Positions 35,303 to 42,547 of a stretch of 64,000 nucleotides of DNA are shown in pieces. Below the pieces are notes generated by a model. The model saw nothing but the letters and a program-made list of their open reading frames with translations, was not told the origin of the DNA and ran no database searches. The stretch's first letter is position 1, and each line of letters opens with the position of its first letter. The translations under genes were made by a program, and so were the position numbers. The stretch is from Planctomycetota bacterium (GTDB lineage Bacteria; Planctomycetota; Phycisphaerae; Phycisphaerales; SM1A02): contig VGYB01000003.1 of the NCBI GenBank assembly GCA_016873115.1, positions 53,235 through 117,234 of the forward strand, written 5' to 3'.

Positions 35303-36487
35303 TCAGCCGCCACGCATGAGCATCTCGACCATGCTGCGGAACTCAGGCGGCACATCCATCAGCCCGGCGTTGGTTCCAGCGTTGCCGGGTTCGAGGTGGC
35401 CTTGCCAGAGCACAGTGCCATCGAGCTCTTCCACGCGCACCTCGGCAGGGCCGTCATCGCGTCGGTTGATCGTGATGCGGATGGAGCCATCGTCCATCGT
35501 TGCCTTCCATGATTCCGTTGACGAATGTCGACCATCGCGCTGACCATCGCGCTGGCCATCGCGCTGACCATCGCGCTGACCATCGCGCTGCCCGTCGCGC
35601 TGACCATCGCGCTGCCCGTCGCGCTGACCGTCGCGCTGACCGTCGCGCTGGCCCCAGTCGTTCATCGGCGGCATCGGCGGCCGCGGTCCATCGCCGCGCC
35701 ACTCCTCGATCTCGACCTGGACATCGCGCTCAAGCGCACGCATGAGTCGCTCCATGACGCGGTTCTGCTCGTCGGGGGGCAGATTGCCCACGGCATCGCG
35801 GATGGCGTCCATCAGCCGTGCACGCATGGCTTCGCGTTCATCCCGCTCACCGCCTGGCTGTGCCTCACGGCGCGGCGAGTCCGGACGACGGCGGGTCCGT
35901 TCTCCTGCGGCTGGCGGCATGCCCTCACCTCCGCGCCGTGACATGCCCTGGTCACCTTCCGGTCGGCCTTCGGCCTGGTCGCGTCCGCGTGCAGGCCGAT
36001 TGGGGGGTGGGAACTCATCGTTCATGCGATCAGGCGCACCCTGTCGTACAGGCATCATGCGTTCACCCAGGGAGACCTCCGACTGCTTGCGCTCGCCGCG
36101 GTGCAGCCAGGTCAACGCGATCTTGGCCCCCGGCTGCTCGGACTTCACGAGCCCGTTGAGTTGATCGACATTCATCAGGAACTGGTCGCCGACCATTTCG
36201 AGGATGTCGAAGCGCTGCAGGCCGGCCTTCTCGGCTGGGCTCTCCGGCTCGACGAACAGCACGACCAATCCCGCACCCTTGCGCAAGGGCAGTTGCATGG
36301 CCACATCACTGCGCACGGGTTCCACCTGCACGCCGAGCCACGCTTGGCGTTCGGTCATGCGATCGATCGGCGCCTGCACCGGTGCCATCGCGCGTTGGGG
36401 CGGCGGCGTGGGTTGGCTGGCCCGCGGTTCCTGGGCGGGTGCGCACGAGAACGCGACCACGAGCACTGTGGGAATGATCAACGCCAT
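35303..36487 (-). CDS. PDZ domain exported protein with Arg-Asp-Gly-Gln repeats
   Basis: A 394-residue protein. The start at the ATG at 36487 has a strong AAGGAGG five bases upstream and gives a short hydrophobic leader (MALIIPTVLVVAFSCAPAQ, perhaps a lipobox at Cys15). A PDZ domain follows (about 48-125: AWLGVQVEPV, VVLFVEPESPAEKAGLQRFDILEMVGD, IALTWLHRGERKQSEVSLG). The rest is highly charged and rich in Arg, Gly, Pro, Asp and Gln, with ten tandem QRDG units, then a beta-hairpin-like DGSIRITINRRDDGPAEVRVEELDGT, and ends PPEFRSMVEMLMRGG. No protease domain is attached, so it is probably a scaffold or chaperone-like periplasmic protein. It is the last gene of the minus-strand run and lies 101 bp below deoC. 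Confidence 0.8.
   Translation of the reverse strand: MALIIPTVLVVAFSCAPAQEPRASQPTPPPQRAMAPVQAPIDRMTERQAWLGVQVEPVRSDVAMQLPLRKGAGLVVLFVEPESPAEKAGLQRFDILEMVGDQFLMNVDQLNGLVKSEQPGAKIALTWLHRGERKQSEVSLGERMMPVRQGAPDRMNDEFPPPNRPARGRDQAEGRPEGDQGMSRRGGEGMPPAAGERTRRRPDSPRREAQPGGERDEREAMRARLMDAIRDAVGNLPPDEQNRVMERLMRALERDVQVEIEEWRGDGPRPPMPPMNDWGQRDGQRDGQRDGQRDGQRDGQRDGQRDGQRDGQRDGQRDGRHSSTESWKATMDDGSIRITINRRDDGPAEVRVEELDGTVLWQGHLEPGNAGTNAGLMDVPPEFRSMVEMLMRGG
35531..35650. repeat. Ten tandem 12-bp units inside the PDZ gene (QRDG minisatellite)
   Basis: Ten direct copies of a 12-bp unit of the form NCC-RTC-GCG-CTG on the plus strand (CAG-CGC-GAY-GGN on the coding strand), filling 120 bp without interruption. 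Variation is limited to the first base and one A/G, so the copies are young or homogenised. In frame they give (Gln-Arg-Asp-Gly)x10. Copy number is likely to vary between strains by slippage without changing the frame. Confidence 0.93.
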
Positions 36488-36588
36488 GAGAGCCTCCTTG
36501 CCATGAACAGCCGGGACGAGATCCATCGTCGCTCCAGCGCTGTCGGCATCTGTGCGCATTGCGCCGCATAGCCTAGCCCTTCCTTGCG

Positions 36589-37503
36589 TCACTCCGTCAT
36601 GTCCCAGCCGGCCATGTAACGACCTGTCTCGAGCCTCAGGATCTGGCGAACGAGGTCGTTCGCGAGCGTGCTTGCGCCGAAGCGGAAGAGGCAGGGCGAT
36701 AACCAGTCCTGACCAAGCGTCTCACGCACCATCACGAGGTAGTGGACGGCCGACTTCGCCGCGCGGATCCCCCCTGCAGGCTTCATGCCGATGCGTACTC
36801 CGGTGGCCCTGTGGTGATCACGGATCGCCTCGAGCATGATCAGGGTCACGGGCATGGTGGCTGCAGGCTGGACCTTGCCGGTGCTCGTCTTGATGAAGAC
36901 TTCGCCGTCGGCGAGCGGTGCGGCGCCAGGAACGCTCGAGGCGGCGTCCATCGCGACATCGCTTGCGTGGCGGACCTGTTCGAGCGTGCCGAGCTCGCCT
37001 GTCTCAAGGATGATCTTCAGGTGCGCTGGTCCACAGGCGCGCTTGATCTCGCGAATCTCCCCTGCGACCTCGGCGTGACGGCCCTCGAGCCAGGCGCCGC
37101 GCGTGATGACCATGTCGATCTCGTCGGCACCATCGGCGACGGCACGCGCGCAATCCTCGATCCGCAGATCGAGCGGATACTGCCCACTTGGAAAGCCAGT
37201 CGCGACGCTGGCCACCTTGACGGTCGAGCCGCGCAGGGCTTCGCAGGCATCACGCACGCGCGATGGATAGACGCACACGGCAGCCACCGGCGGCAGCGGA
37301 TCGTCGAGCGCACCATGGTACGGACGCAGGGCCTTGGCACAGAGCGCGTGCACCTTCTCGCGCGAATCCTTCCCTTCGAGCGTGGTCAGGTCCACCATGG
37401 ACAGCGCCAGACGCAAGGCCTGGCGCTTGGAGTCGTTCTTGATCGATCGCTTGGTGAACGATGCAGCGCGGGCGACGGTGGTGACCGTATCGACCGCGCG
37501 CAT
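36589..37503 (-). CDS. deoC: Deoxyribose-phosphate aldolase
   Basis: A 304-residue class I aldolase cleaving 2-deoxyribose-5-phosphate to glyceraldehyde-3-phosphate and acetaldehyde in deoxynucleoside breakdown. Landmarks are MVDLTTLEGKDS, VCVYPSRVRDA, VASVATGFPSGQY, DGADEIDMVITRG (conserved Asp), LKIILETGEL, the Schiff-base lysine in FIKTSTGK, and the second active-site lysine in GMKPAGGIR, with FRFGASTLANDL near the end. It is a little longer than the Escherichia coli type and resembles the eukaryotic-like branch. The start lies 6 bp from the stop of the upstream small membrane gene, so it belongs to the same operon. Confidence 0.95.
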   Translation of the reverse strand: MRAVDTVTTVARAASFTKRSIKNDSKRQALRLALSMVDLTTLEGKDSREKVHALCAKALRPYHGALDDPLPPVAAVCVYPSRVRDACEALRGSTVKVASVATGFPSGQYPLDLRIEDCARAVADGADEIDMVITRGAWLEGRHAEVAGEIREIKRACGPAHLKIILETGELGTLEQVRHASDVAMDAASSVPGAAPLADGEVFIKTSTGKVQPAATMPVTLIMLEAIRDHHRATGVRIGMKPAGGIRAAKSAVHYLVMVRETLGQDWLSPCLFRFGASTLANDLVRQILRLETGRYMAGWDMTE

Positions 37504-37509
37504 GGTGGC

Positions 37510-37845
37510 TCAGTTCCCGCGTGCGCGGGCGAACAGCGCACCGAGGTTCTCGCTGTGCCGCAGCTGCACCTTGAAGTCCTGGAATCGCTCGATGGCGTAG
37601 ACCAGCACCACTTCGTCACGGCTGTCGACAACATAGACGGCTTCGATGGGTTCGGATGGGGTGCCTTGGCCGGTCGTGGCCGAGCAGACGCTGTAGCCGT
37701 GCTGACCGCTGTTGGCTTGGTCGGCGTAGGCCCGTTGCTCGAGCCTGCCCGCTTGGATGATCACGAGCGCACCCAGGAGGATCGCCGTGGCCCAGAGGAT
37801 CGCGGTGCCAGGACCAATGGAGTGCCTGTCGCTTCGGTCGCTCAT
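37510..37845 (-). CDS. Small membrane-anchored protein A (paralog of the next gene upstream)
   Basis: A 111-residue protein with one N-terminal membrane helix (TAILWATAILLGALVIIQAG) and an exported domain GTPSEPIEAVYVVDSRDEVVLVYAIERF. The layout TP..., VYV-Asp, then a short beta stretch matches the neighbouring 97-residue protein, so the two are tandem paralogs. Its start overlaps the neighbour's stop by 4 bp. No family was recognised. It lies between an MBL hydrolase and deoC in one minus-strand operon. Confidence 0.72.
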   Translation of the reverse strand: MSDRSDRHSIGPGTAILWATAILLGALVIIQAGRLEQRAYADQANSGQHGYSVCSATTGQGTPSEPIEAVYVVDSRDEVVLVYAIERFQDFKVQLRHSENLGALFARARGN

Positions 37846-38135
37846 CGTCCGCTCCTCCGTGCTTGCATGCTGTCAGCGGCGATGTTGCGGTAGCCGACAT
37901 AGTTCATCTTCTTGACCGTGTCGTCCCAGGCGAGTGCCACGAGTTCGCTGTTGGTTTCATCGATCACATAGACGACCGAGAGCGGCGTACCGGTGACGCC
38001 GCTGGAGATCAGCATGTAGGAACCGCGCTGGCGCGTCTGCTGCGCACTGGCGCTGCCGGACATCGAGACCAGGGCGAGCACTGCCAGCAGCACGGCATTC
38101 AGTGCGATCAGGGAGAGGAACTGCGTTCGTGACAT
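37842..38135 (-). CDS. Small exported protein B (paralog of protein A)
   Basis: A 97-residue protein with a signal-like N-terminus (FLSLIALNAVLLAVLALVSMSGSASAQ) and a short exported domain (GSYMLISSGVTGTPLSVVYVIDETNSELVALAWDD). It shares the TP...VYV-Asp pattern and length with protein A and is translationally coupled to it. AGGAGA lies about ten bases before the ATG. No family was recognised. Confidence 0.72.
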   Translation of the reverse strand: MSRTQFLSLIALNAVLLAVLALVSMSGSASAQQTRQRGSYMLISSGVTGTPLSVVYVIDETNSELVALAWDDTVKKMNYVGYRNIAADSMQARRSGR

Positions 38136-38212
38136 GAGGGGATCTCCTGTGGTGGGTTGATGTCGGCCGCCGGGCCTCCATCGCGTGATCAGTTGCTCGG
38201 GCGTCCGCTGGA

Positions 38213-38407
38213 TCAGTCCATGTGGCTGCGCTTGACCGGATACAGTGCCACGCCCAGGACACCGGCCCCGATGAAGAACATGACGGTGTAACCCAGCCAG
38301 GCAGGTGCCGGGCTGCTGACCCTTGGCTCACGGGGACCCTCTGCCAGGGCAAGCCCGGTCACGAAGAGGACGGACAACATCGGGACAAGTCGTGCGATGC
38401 GGCTCAT
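38213..38407 (-). CDS. Small protein with signal peptide and one membrane helix, 64 residues
   Basis: It starts with a signal-like segment (RLVPMLSVLFVTGLALA), then a short Pro-rich loop and a second helix (WLGYTVMFFIGAGVLGVALYP) ending KRSHMD. The start overlaps the stop of the MBL hydrolase gene by 4 bp, so it is coupled to it. Small, no family recognised; possibly an accessory membrane subunit for proteins A and B. Confidence 0.65.
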   Translation of the reverse strand: MSRIARLVPMLSVLFVTGLALAEGPREPRVSSPAPAWLGYTVMFFIGAGVLGVALYPVKRSHMD

Positions 38408-39240
38408 GCCCGGAGCATACCGGGGTCCTCGGGTGAAAGCACCACACGCTTGCCATCACGCACCGCGCGCACGACCGGATGGCCGGGATCATGGTCAAGC
38501 ACGATGCGCAACTCGCGCTCGACAGCCTCTTGCAGGAACACGCGCTTCGTGAGCATGGTCTGGTATGGCAGCACGTCGTACCCGAGGCTCGATGACGGAT
38601 GCGCGTGATGGCGCGTGGGCATGAGGTCGCCCGGGAACGCCCACGAGCCATCGTGCCCCCGGATGAACACGCCTTGCATGCCCCAGGTATGGCCGGGGAG
38701 CGGGCGGAGCTCGATGCCCGGCATCGGTTCCGCCATGCCGTCGTGGAGCACGATCTGCGGCGCGATCGGATCGAGGACCGAGCGCAGGTAGGTCCTGGTC
38801 ATCGTGCTCTTGTTCGCCAGCGCATCGACCCATTCGGTCCGCTGCACATGGATGCGCGCACGGGGAAAGACGGGAACGATGGATGCATCCGGTCCGGCGG
38901 TCAATCCCGCGGCATGATCGAAGTGCAGGTGCGTGACGATGACATCGGTGATCTCCCCGGGCGCGACACCACATTCCGCGAGTGCATCGACGACAGTGCG
39001 GCGGGACAGCAGCCACGCGGCACGGTCGGCATCGCTCCATCGATCCCCGTAGCCGGTCTCGACGAGCAGGGTGCGTGCGCCGTCGCGGAGAAGCAGCGCG
39101 TTGCATGCGAGCGGGATCCGGTTGTCGTGGTCGGCGTCGATCCAGGTCGACCACTGCACCTTCGGGATCAGACCGAACATCCCCCCGCCGTCGAGCCGGA
39201 AGTCACCGGCGCGCAGCAGATCGACATGCCATCGGTTCAT
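38404..39240 (-). CDS. MBL-fold metallo-hydrolase
   Basis: A 278-residue metallo-beta-lactamase-fold protein. The metal motif is HLHFDHAAG (about residues 103-111), preceded by NALLLRDGARTLLVETGYGD. Later ligands are in PGHTWGMQGVFIRG and WAFPGDLMPTRHH. This is the AHL-lactonase/N-acyl-hydrolase-like branch, but the substrate cannot be assigned. It is encoded 27 bp downstream of the DUF1080 gene and overlaps the next small gene by 4 bp. Confidence 0.9.
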   Translation of the reverse strand: MNRWHVDLLRAGDFRLDGGGMFGLIPKVQWSTWIDADHDNRIPLACNALLLRDGARTLLVETGYGDRWSDADRAAWLLSRRTVVDALAECGVAPGEITDVIVTHLHFDHAAGLTAGPDASIVPVFPRARIHVQRTEWVDALANKSTMTRTYLRSVLDPIAPQIVLHDGMAEPMPGIELRPLPGHTWGMQGVFIRGHDGSWAFPGDLMPTRHHAHPSSSLGYDVLPYQTMLTKRVFLQEAVERELRIVLDHDPGHPVVRAVRDGKRVVLSPEDPGMLRA

Positions 39241-39267
39241 GCGTGGCGTGGCTCGGTGGTGTGTCGG

Positions 39268-40566
39268 TCAGGGAGTCGCTGCCGGCGGTGGTGCGGCGGG
39301 TGGCGTGGCCGTCGGTGGCACGGTGTGTTCGGGCATGGGCGGTCCCACGCGCGGGTCCTCCATCGGGGGATAGACCAGCACACGCGCCCGATCGATCGAG
39401 ATCGTGCCCTGCTTCTGGCTGGGCGAACCGAGAATGGCCATGCGACCGTGCGTCGGCATCGTGGCTTCGTCTCGCCCACCCTCGGCAACCCGATCGACGA
39501 ACATGTTGACGCGTGTGCCCTTGATGGCGACAGCAATGGCGTGATCCTTGCCATCGCGCAGGCGATCGACGCCGATCGTCGAGCGCACGCTCCCGTCGAG
39601 CGAGTCACCTTCGGGAACGCGCACGATGAACGCCGCGCCGGGATCGTCGCACCTGCCCTCGAGGATCGCGACACAATCGCCGTAGGCCTCATCGCTCATG
39701 AGCATCGATGGCTCGGCCTCGGTCCTGGGATTCACGAGTCGGGCGTGCGGCGGGGTGCCGTCGAGTGGCCACGGCGCTCCCGAACGCGCCGACCATCCGT
39801 GCACCGCACCCCCATCGAACATGCGCACGACCTTCGGTGGAGGCAACTCGGCGATCATCACTCGCCGCCAATGCACGGTGGTCCCCCCCGAGTGGACCTG
39901 GAAGGCGATGCGCCCGTCCGCGTCCATGATGTCCACGCCCTGCGCGGCGGGTACGCCGTTGACCCATGTACGGAACCACGGGCCACGGCATTCGATCACA
40001 TATCGATTCCACTGGTCGGCCTTGAAGGCGTTCCGGGCTGCCTCGTTGTCCTTCAGGTCAAAGAGCCAACCGCGCCGGCCTTCGTCATAGATGCCACCGC
40101 TCCAGGCCCGAGCCGTTGGATCGATCTCGACCTGGTACCCGAACAACGAACCGGATCCCTCGTTCTCGCGCACCTGGCTGCGGATCTGGACTCCCGAGTT
40201 GCCCTCGTCGATGCGGAGTTCAAGGTCGAGCACGAAGTCGCCGTAGTTGCGTGGGCTGACCAGGAAGGCGTTGCGCGTGTCAGTGCCGTGGCCGGTGAGT
40301 ACGCCGTCGCGCATCGAGAAATCGGCCTTGCCGCCCACGATGTGCCAGCCTTCGATTGATCGCGCATGGAACAACGGCTTGAGTGCCGGCTGTGCCAGAC
40401 GCTCGTGGTCGTCGAGCACGGCCGGTGTGGCGGAAACGGCATGCGTCGGGGACGCGGCACTCCACGCGGCTGCACCGATCGTCGTCGCAGCGAGAGGCAT
40501 TGCGGTGAGCGAGACTGCGGCATGGAGCGTTGCAGTCGAGACCATCGAGCGCGTGGGTCGTGCCAT
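39268..40566 (-). CDS. Secreted protein with DUF1080 (3-keto-disaccharide hydrolase-like) domains
   Basis: A 432-residue exported protein. The start at 40566 is fixed by TACGAT six bases upstream and gives a signal peptide (TATLHAAVSLTAMPLAATTIGAAAWS). The first DUF1080 domain (about 60-250) shows LFHARSIEGWHIVGGKADFSMRDGVLTG, YGDFVLDLELRI, NSGVQIRSQV, WNRYVIECRG and GRIAFQVHSG. A second, weaker copy of the same jelly-roll fold follows (FDGGAVHGWSARSGAPW to DRARVLVYPP), then a Pro/Ala tail. The upstream frame extension overlaps the divergent MBL/beta-CASP gene and is rejected. It heads the minus-strand operon. Confidence 0.87.
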   Translation of the reverse strand: MARPTRSMVSTATLHAAVSLTAMPLAATTIGAAAWSAASPTHAVSATPAVLDDHERLAQPALKPLFHARSIEGWHIVGGKADFSMRDGVLTGHGTDTRNAFLVSPRNYGDFVLDLELRIDEGNSGVQIRSQVRENEGSGSLFGYQVEIDPTARAWSGGIYDEGRRGWLFDLKDNEAARNAFKADQWNRYVIECRGPWFRTWVNGVPAAQGVDIMDADGRIAFQVHSGGTTVHWRRVMIAELPPPKVVRMFDGGAVHGWSARSGAPWPLDGTPPHARLVNPRTEAEPSMLMSDEAYGDCVAILEGRCDDPGAAFIVRVPEGDSLDGSVRSTIGVDRLRDGKDHAIAVAIKGTRVNMFVDRVAEGGRDEATMPTHGRMAILGSPSQKQGTISIDRARVLVYPPMEDPRVGPPMPEHTVPPTATPPAAPPPAATP

Positions 40567-40572
40567 GCGAGG

Positions 40573-40578
40573 ATCGTA
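40573..40578 (-). promoter_or_regulatory. -10 box TACGAT of a leaderless start (DUF1080 gene)
   Basis: TACGAT, six bases, ATG at 40566. It lies only 9 bp from the divergent -10 at 40588. Confidence 0.62.
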
Positions 40579-40587
40579 ACCACGGGC

Positions 40588-40593
40588 TAGCCT
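40588..40593 (+). promoter_or_regulatory. -10 box TAGCCT (MBL/beta-CASP gene)
   Basis: TAGCCT with seven bases before the ATG at 40601; closely back-to-back with the minus-strand -10. Confidence 0.58.
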
Positions 40594-40600
40594 TGGACCG

Positions 40601-42046
40601 ATGATTCCATCGCCGAGGGTCACGCTGTTTGGCGCCGCAGGCGAGGTGACGGGGTCCTGCACGCTGGTCGAATCGGCGTTCTCGCGCGTGCTGGTCGACT
40701 TCGGCATGTTCCAGGGCGCGCCGGAACAGGAGTGGCGCAACGCCGATCCCCCGTCGATCGACTTCGCGAAGCTCGATGCCGTCGTGCTCACCCACGCCCA
40801 TGTCGATCACTGCGGCCGCCTGGGCATGCTGTCTCGGCTGGGCTTCAATGGTCCGATCATCGTGAGCGATGCCACGGGCGAGCTGCTGCCGCGCGTGCTG
40901 CGTTCGAGCGCGACGCTGCAGTTCGTCAGGGTCGAGGAGCATGGTGCCGGGACTGCACCCAGCTTCGAGGTCCTTGAGCCCGCGCACATGGTGCAGTCGA
41001 GCCGTGCGCGCGAGGTGCCACCGGTCGTGCTCTTCGGGCATCGTGATGCTGACCAGGTCGCCAAGATGGCGCGGGCCATTCCGTGGTCGGCATGGCATGA
41101 GCTGCCCGGCGGAATGCGGGTCCGCCTGCATCAGGCGTGCCATGTCGTCGGTGCAGCGAGCGTGGAGCTGGAACTTGGGCACGGCGGTTCGCGCCGCCGT
41201 GTGCTGTGCTCAGGTGACATCGGCCCCTTCAACAATCCCCTGCTCACTGCGCATCAATGGCCGGACCGCGCGCCTGACCTGGTGGTGATGGAGTGCACCA
41301 ACGGGCATCGTTCCCTGCGTGAGGAGGATGCCGTGCGGACCTTCGATGCGGTGGTGCATGACGCCGTGGCGAATGGGCGGCGATTGCTGTTTCCCGTGTT
41401 CGCGCTCGGTCGTGCGCAACAGCTGCAGCAGCACTTTGCACGGCTCTCGCGCGACGGCGCACTCGAGGGGTTCCAGGTCTATCTCGACAGCGGCATGGCG
41501 GTGCACGGTGCGACGGTGCTCGAACGGCATCCTCGGCTCATGGCTCCAGAGCCGCAGCGCATGATGCTTCGTGGTGAATCCCCGCTGGAGTTTCCGCAAC
41601 TGCACAGGCTCACGAGTCGTTCGCAGAGCGAGGACCTGCGCACGATCCTTGGCGGCTGCGCGATCCTTGCGGGGTCCGGATTCTGCGATGCCGGTCCGAT
41701 CGTGCGCCATCTGCTCGACCACCTCGAGGACGAGTCCGCCTCGGTGGTCTTCACCGGCTTCCAGCTCGAAGGCTCGCTTGGTCGGGCCCTGCTCGATGGT
41801 GCAACCCGCGTTCGGGTGAACGGTCATGAGCGTCGAGTGCGATGCCGGATCGAGCGGGTGGAAGGCGTGAGCGGCCACGGTGATCGTGAGGACCTGCTTC
41901 GATGGTTCGCTGGGTTCCCGCAGCACCCGGCACATGTGGTTCTCAACCATGGGATCGCTGATGCGCGCATCGGCTTCAGTACAGCGCTTGCCGCAGGCGG
42001 GACAACCGTGCGCGCACCAGTGCTTGGCGAGGCCGTTGCGTTCTGA
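40601..42046 (+). CDS. MBL-fold/beta-CASP RNA-processing nuclease-like protein
   Basis: A 481-residue protein of the CPSF73-like branch. The MBL part opens FGAAGEVTGSCTLVES, with LVDFGMFQG, the metal motif THAHVDHCGRLG, HQACHVVGAASVELELG and VLCSGDIGPF. The beta-CASP part has MECTNGHRSL, LLFPVFALGRAQQLQQHF, YLDSGMAVHGATV and ILAGSGFCDAGPIVRHLL. The end is RMMBL-like: VVFTGFQLEGSLGRALLDG, VEGVSGHGDREDLLRWF, HVVLNHG. Such proteins are endo/exoribonucleases; the substrate here is unknown. It is divergent from the DUF1080 gene and convergent with the STAS gene. Confidence 0.92.
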   Translation: MIPSPRVTLFGAAGEVTGSCTLVESAFSRVLVDFGMFQGAPEQEWRNADPPSIDFAKLDAVVLTHAHVDHCGRLGMLSRLGFNGPIIVSDATGELLPRVLRSSATLQFVRVEEHGAGTAPSFEVLEPAHMVQSSRAREVPPVVLFGHRDADQVAKMARAIPWSAWHELPGGMRVRLHQACHVVGAASVELELGHGGSRRRVLCSGDIGPFNNPLLTAHQWPDRAPDLVVMECTNGHRSLREEDAVRTFDAVVHDAVANGRRLLFPVFALGRAQQLQQHFARLSRDGALEGFQVYLDSGMAVHGATVLERHPRLMAPEPQRMMLRGESPLEFPQLHRLTSRSQSEDLRTILGGCAILAGSGFCDAGPIVRHLLDHLEDESASVVFTGFQLEGSLGRALLDGATRVRVNGHERRVRCRIERVEGVSGHGDREDLLRWFAGFPQHPAHVVLNHGIADARIGFSTALAAGGTTVRAPVLGEAVAF

Positions 42047-42067
42047 TCAGAACATCGAATGTGAATG

Positions 42068-42412
42068 TTACGGCTCGATGGTGAAGAGCCTGGCGAAGCC
42101 CATGCGCTGCAGCAGCTGGTGGTACTCCGGCTTCGGTCCGCGGAGCTTGAGTGGCATCGGTCCATCCTTGCAGAGCCGGTAGAGCAGCAGCAGCGCCTCG
42201 AACCCGCTGCTGCACATCGCGGTCACGGCACCGACCTCCAGGATCACGTCGCTGGTCTCCTTGGGTCGTCGCTTCATCGCCTGCTCGATGTCGCTGCGCA
42301 GGGCGGTTGCGAGGTCGCTGTCGATGACACTCGGGACAATCTTCAGGATGTATGTCGCCGCATCGCGGCGGGCGAGGATGGTGGGGTCAGTCGGTCGCAT
42401 CCGGTCCATCAT
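42068..42412 (-). CDS. STAS domain protein
   Basis: A 114-residue single-domain protein resembling anti-sigma-factor antagonists: ATYILKIVPSVIDSDLATALRSDI, then TSDVILEVGAVTAMCSSGFEALLLLYRL, where the SS-Gly position corresponds to the phosphorylated serine loop, and the tail LKLRGPKPEYHQLLQRMGFARLF. STAS proteins act in partner-switching control of sigma factors or in signalling complexes. No partner kinase is adjacent. It is convergent with the MBL/beta-CASP gene (21 bp between stops) and divergent from parB. Confidence 0.8.
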   Translation of the reverse strand: MMDRMRPTDPTILARRDAATYILKIVPSVIDSDLATALRSDIEQAMKRRPKETSDVILEVGAVTAMCSSGFEALLLLYRLCKDGPMPLKLRGPKPEYHQLLQRMGFARLFTIEP

Positions 42413-42519
42413 CGGTCCGATCGAGACGAGCCGGTCGGGAATTCATGGGCGCGGATCGTCCGATAACAGAACTCAAGCGAATCTCACTCCTGTTCGTCAG
42501 CGTGTGGACACCACACCGC

Positions 42520-42525
42520 TACAGT
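42520..42525 (+). promoter_or_regulatory. -10 box TACAGT upstream of parB, leader with Shine-Dalgarno
   Basis: TACAGT at 42520-42525, then a short leader carrying GGAGG (about 42537-42541) and the ATG at 42548. Unlike most genes here, parB has a leader and a classical ribosome binding site. Confidence 0.5.
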
Positions 42526-42547
42526 ACGGCCCTGCAAGGAGGCAAAC

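Noticed and set aside
42047..42067. AACAT...ATGTT repeat between the MBL/beta-CASP and STAS stops as a terminator
   Set aside because: Only five base pairs with a long loop and no T-run; too weak to call.
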